From: Gemmatimonadaceae bacterium
GTDB taxonomy: Bacteria > Gemmatimonadota > Gemmatimonadetes > Gemmatimonadales > Gemmatimonadaceae
DNA: 9,266 nucleotides
Assembly (NCBI GenBank): GCA_025451425.1
Contig: JANWKK010000143.1
Span: forward strand, 1 to 9,266
Direction: 5' to 3'
In this document: in pieces, positions 6,870 to 9,266 of the stretch
How positions within the stretch are numbered: position 1 is the stretch's first letter
Layout: each line of letters begins with the position of its first letter
Translations under genes and position numbers: made by a program
Notes under the pieces: generated by a model
Databases searched by the model: none
What the model was told of the DNA's origin: nothing
What the model saw: the letters and a program-made list of their open reading frames with translations, nothing else

Positions 6870-7823
6870 GTGGGCTTCCGGATTCCGCGCCCCGCAACCA
6901 TCGGCCCGCTCCTCGCGCTCCTCGTTGCGTCTGCATTCTTTGCCTTTCAGAGCGATCGCTTCTGGACCGGCGACAATATGTCGCTCGTGCTGCAACAAGT
7001 GATGGTGGTCGGCGTCATGGCGATTGGCCAAACGCTCATCATTCTCACCGCGGGCGTCGATCTCTCGTGCGGAACCGCGATGGCGCTCGGCGGCATCGTG
7101 ATGACGAAGTTCGCTGCCGAGCTCGGACTTCCGGTCGCCGTGGCGATCGCGGCTGGCGTCGCCGTCACGACGCTCGTCGGTGCGGCGAATGGGCTCCTCG
7201 TGAGCCGGATCAAGTTGCCGCCGTTCATCGTCACGTTAGGCACACTGAACATCGCGTTCGCGCTCACGCAGCTGTACTCACATGCCCAAACCGTGACCGA
7301 GCTTCCACCGGCGATGACCTGGCTTGGTGGCACTTTTCGATTGGGCAGCACTTCGGTGGTCTACGGCGTCGTGCTGATGCTGGCATTATATGGGTTCAGC
7401 TGGTTCGCGCTGCGAGAAACGGCGGCGGGACGGCACGTGTATGCTGTCGGCAACAACCCGGAAGCCGCTCGGCTAACGGGCATCGCGACGCAGCGCGTCT
7501 TGCTCGGCGTCTACCTGCTGGCCGGCGGCTTGTACGGCATTGCGGCTCTGCTTTCGGTCGCGCGAACGGGCGTCGGCGACCCGAACGCCGGACAGACCGA
7601 CAATCTGGACGCGATCACGGCCGTCGTCATCGGCGGCACGAGTCTCTTCGGCGGTCGCGGAGCAATCCTCGGCTCCCTGGTCGGAGCACTCATCGTCGGC
7701 GTCTTTCGCAATGGGCTGACGCTGATGGGAGTGTCGTCGGTTTATCAGATATTAATCACCGGTATACTCGTGATTCTCGCCGTTGGCACCGATCAGCTGT
7801 CGCGGCGCGGAGCTGCTGCGTGA
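6870..7823 (+). CDS. frcC: Sugar ABC transporter permease, FrcC/RbsC-like
   Basis: This 317-residue inner-membrane protein belongs to the ribose-type permease family and probably works as a dimer with the adjacent ATPase. Hydrophobic segments alternate with short loops along nearly the whole length: about residues 10-27, 40-61, 88-110, 118-136, 162-181, 209-231, 248-260, 265-280 and 291-306. AGVDLSCGTAMALGG (61-75) is the conserved early motif. GRHVYAVGNNPEAARLTGI (187-205) is the cytoplasmic loop expected to contact the ATPase. GGRGAILGSLVGAL is typical near the C-terminus. The GTG at 6870 lies 10 nt after the binding-protein stop; the ribosome binding site is weak, so translation may be coupled. 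Its TGA overlaps the ATG of the ATPase gene by one base. The usual length for the family is just over 300 residues, so it appears complete. Confidence 0.9.
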   Translation: MGFRIPRPATIGPLLALLVASAFFAFQSDRFWTGDNMSLVLQQVMVVGVMAIGQTLIILTAGVDLSCGTAMALGGIVMTKFAAELGLPVAVAIAAGVAVTTLVGAANGLLVSRIKLPPFIVTLGTLNIAFALTQLYSHAQTVTELPPAMTWLGGTFRLGSTSVVYGVVLMLALYGFSWFALRETAAGRHVYAVGNNPEAARLTGIATQRVLLGVYLLAGGLYGIAALLSVARTGVGDPNAGQTDNLDAITAVVIGGTSLFGGRGAILGSLVGALIVGVFRNGLTLMGVSSVYQILITGILVILAVGTDQLSRRGAAA

Positions 7824-8641
7824 TGGCGATGAGCCCCGACAACATCGTCCTTGAGGCGCGCCAGCTGATCAAGCGCTACGGCCACGTGACCGCCCTCGAT
7901 GGGGCGGACTTCCAGCTCCACACGCGCGAGATCCTCGCCGTCATCGGCGACAACGGTGCCGGCAAGTCCACGCTCATCAAGGCACTCGCCGGAGCGCTGA
8001 TCCCGGATTCAGGCGACATCTGGCTCGACGGACGACAGGTGCACTTTCGAAATCCGATCGATGCGCGGCGGGCGGGAATCGAAACGGTCTTCCAGGACCT
8101 TGCCGTCGCGCCCGCGATGTCGATCGCGGAGAATCTCTTTCTCGGACGCGAGATCCGTCGGACTGGTTTCACGGGACGCTTCCTGCGCATGCTCGACAAG
8201 CGACGAATGCTCCTGGAAAGCGCTGCCCACATGGCCGATCTCAAGATCGGCGTCGGTTCAATGACCCAATCGGTCGAGACGCTGTCTGGCGGACAGCGAC
8301 AGAGCGTCGCCGTCGCGCGCAGCGCGGCATTTGCGCGGCACGTCGTCATCATGGATGAGCCGACCGCCGCGTTAGGCGTGAAGGAGAGCGCGATGGTGCT
8401 CGAGCTGATCCGCACCGTGCGCGATCGCGGGCTCGCTGTCGTGCTCATCTCGCACAACATGCCGCACGTGTTCGAGATCGCCGACCGGATTCACGTGCAG
8501 CGACTTGGCAAGCGTGTCGCCGTGTTGAATCCCCGACAGATCAGCATGAGCGACACCGTCGCCGTGATGACCGGTGCACTTCGACCGGAGGATCTACCGA
8601 CCGAAGCTGCTCGTCCAACAACGGTCGAAATGGCGCGATAG
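7823..8641 (+). CDS. frcA: Sugar ABC transporter ATPase, FrcA-like (single ABC domain)
   Basis: This gene encodes 272 residues with one nucleotide-binding domain, as in FrcA and unlike the double-domain RbsA or XylG. The Walker A is GDNGAGKST (42-50), the signature LSGGQ (154-158), the Walker B VVIMDEP (Asp178, catalytic Glu179) and the switch His is His211 in LISHNMPHV. IETVFQDLAVAP gives the Q-loop, and FLGREIRRTGFTGRFLRMLD is wording I associate with FrcA proteins. The start is the ATG at 7823, which overlaps the permease stop (TGATG); ATG 7829 is possible. The frame extends further upstream only as a shadow of the permease. ATP hydrolysis here would drive sugar uptake through the permease dimer. 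No sugar kinase gene accompanies the set in this window. Confidence 0.92.
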   Translation: MAMSPDNIVLEARQLIKRYGHVTALDGADFQLHTREILAVIGDNGAGKSTLIKALAGALIPDSGDIWLDGRQVHFRNPIDARRAGIETVFQDLAVAPAMSIAENLFLGREIRRTGFTGRFLRMLDKRRMLLESAAHMADLKIGVGSMTQSVETLSGGQRQSVAVARSAAFARHVVIMDEPTAALGVKESAMVLELIRTVRDRGLAVVLISHNMPHVFEIADRIHVQRLGKRVAVLNPRQISMSDTVAVMTGALRPEDLPTEAARPTTVEMAR

Positions 8642-8668
8642 GCATCACTCAATCAGCGGAGGATGGCA

Positions 8669-9004
8669 ATGGGAGCTGGCGTCGTGGTTGCGGCAGCTGC
8701 GGCCGCGAAAAAGAGGCGGATCGAGCAGATACTGGATGGCTTTCGGCTCGCGGGCGCAACCGCACCCGAGCGCTCCAGATCACTTGCCGAAATCGGCCTC
8801 GCCGAAGGTGCCGAGATGGACGAGCTGGTGCGAACTGGCGTGATCTGCGCCGGGCATCAGCGATCGACGTGGTATTTGAACGAGGCGGCGTTCATTGCGC
8901 TACGTAACTCTCGTCCGCGGCAAACCTTTCGTGTGTTGGTCGCGGTCGTCGCCGCCGTACTGGCGATCCTGGTGGGCGTATTGGCTTTTCAGGCGGGGCG
9001 TTAG
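8669..9004 (+). CDS. Small membrane-anchored protein with possible winged-helix-like domain, function unknown
   Basis: This gene encodes 111 residues. After an Ala-rich N-terminus and the basic KKRR (14-17), residues 18-80 read as helices followed by a short strand pair: IEQILDGFRLAGATAPERSR, LAEIGL, MDELVRTGVICAG and STWYLNEAAFIAL. This order resembles a small winged-helix domain, where STWYLNE would be the wing. Residues 88-108 (FRVLVAVVAAVLAILVGVLAF) are one C-terminal membrane helix, so most of the protein should face the cytoplasm. GGAGG at 8658-8662 is 6 nt before ATG 8669, whereas ATG 8663 directly abuts it; I therefore prefer 8669. It begins 27 nt after the ATPase gene and may be its last co-transcribed gene. 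No function can be assigned. Confidence 0.7.
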   Translation: MGAGVVVAAAAAAKKRRIEQILDGFRLAGATAPERSRSLAEIGLAEGAEMDELVRTGVICAGHQRSTWYLNEAAFIALRNSRPRQTFRVLVAVVAAVLAILVGVLAFQAGR

Positions 9005-9011
9005 GCACGTA

Positions 9012-9032
9012 GGGCACCTTCCGGTGTTTTTT
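9012..9032 (+). terminator. Candidate Rho-independent terminator
   Basis: CACC (9015-9018) pairs with GGTG (9023-9026) across a TTCC loop, with possible G-T extensions below, and six T residues follow directly (9027-9032). The stem is short, but the position just after the last gene of the plus-strand run and the intact T tract fit a terminator for that run. Confidence 0.5.
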
Positions 9033-9034
9033 CG

Positions 9035-9266
9035 GCGCGATGAAGTGGCGGGGCAGCGCGATGAAATGGCCTGAACATTCCGTCAGGTGGCAAGATCGTC
9101 TCGTTAGGTGGGCGAGGCGCGCGGTCGGCTGACCAAGCCGCACGGTCAGGTGGCGAGATCGCATCGTTAGGTTGCCGAGGCGCGCGGTCAGCTGACCAAG
9201 CCGCACGGTCGGGTGGCGAGATTGCCGCGTTAGGTGGCCGAGGCGCGCGGCCAGCTGACCAAGCCA
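9035..9266. repeat. Tandem array of 21-bp units, forming 63-bp higher-order repeats, running off the right edge
   Basis: Eleven consecutive 21-bp units, without any gap, start at 9035, 9056, 9077, 9098, 9119, 9140, 9161, 9182, 9203, 9224 and 9245. From 9077 they cycle through three types. Type A contains GGTCAGGTGGCGAGAT, type B contains CGTTAGGTGGCCGAGGC and type C contains GGTCAGCTGACCAAGCC, giving three 63-bp super-units. The first two units (containing GCGCGATGAAGTGG and GCGCGATGAAATGG) resemble each other and are the divergent edge. In the C unit at 9182, GGTCAGCTGACC is a perfect 12-bp palindrome; the other C units differ from it by one base. The plus strand has a TGA in each C unit, while one minus-strand frame stays open through the whole array and reads as a 7-residue repeat. 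There are no spacers, so it is not a CRISPR array. The right end is outside the window. Confidence 0.93.

Noticed and set aside
7067..7822. Long N-terminal extension of the ATPase
   Set aside because: It is antisense-like low-information sequence in the +1 frame of the permease; the ABC domain begins directly after ATG 7823.
9035..9266. CRISPR array
   Set aside because: Units are contiguous 21-mers with no unique spacers and no cas genes nearby.

Overview
The window is GC-rich bacterial DNA, densely coded and mostly on the plus strand. A type III glutamine synthetase, a GMC flavoprotein with a Tat-exported 'gluconate 2-dehydrogenase subunit 3' partner, and small lipoproteins suggest a Gram-negative soil-type lineage such as Gemmatimonadota. 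That assignment is inference from gene content, not from a marker gene.

Layout. Bases 2-958 hold the C-terminal part of glutamine synthetase III, cut by the left edge. A palindromic, REP-like hairpin (975-1054) follows and also abuts the stop codon of a convergent small lipoprotein gene (1053-1463, minus). A divergent intergenic region (1464-1719) carries an imperfect dyad and a strong ribosome binding site. It leads into a plus-strand gene run: two tandem 559-residue GMC oxidoreductases (1720-3399 and 3417-5096), a Tat lipoprotein of the gluconate 2-dehydrogenase subunit 3 family (5109-5873), and a sugar ABC importer closely resembling the fructose system FrcB-FrcC-FrcA (5825-6859, 6870-7823, 7823-8641). 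A small membrane-anchored protein of unknown function (8669-9004) comes next, then a short hairpin with a T tract. From 9035 to the right edge runs an array of 21-bp units, most of it organised into 63-bp higher-order repeats.

How the genes may work together. The GMC subunits have no export signal of their own. In related dehydrogenases the small subunit carries the Tat signal and takes the flavoprotein across the membrane with it. The genes are closely packed (gaps of 12-27 nt or overlaps), so one transcript could make a cell-envelope sugar or polyol oxidase and an importer for its substrate or oxidised product. No cytochrome c subunit lies in the window, so the electron acceptor is unknown.

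The least ordinary signals are the 21-bp/63-bp repeat array, a strong excess of the heptamer GCCTAAC/GTTAGGC inside and at the ends of genes, and the combined oxidation-plus-uptake gene set with duplicated catalytic subunits.
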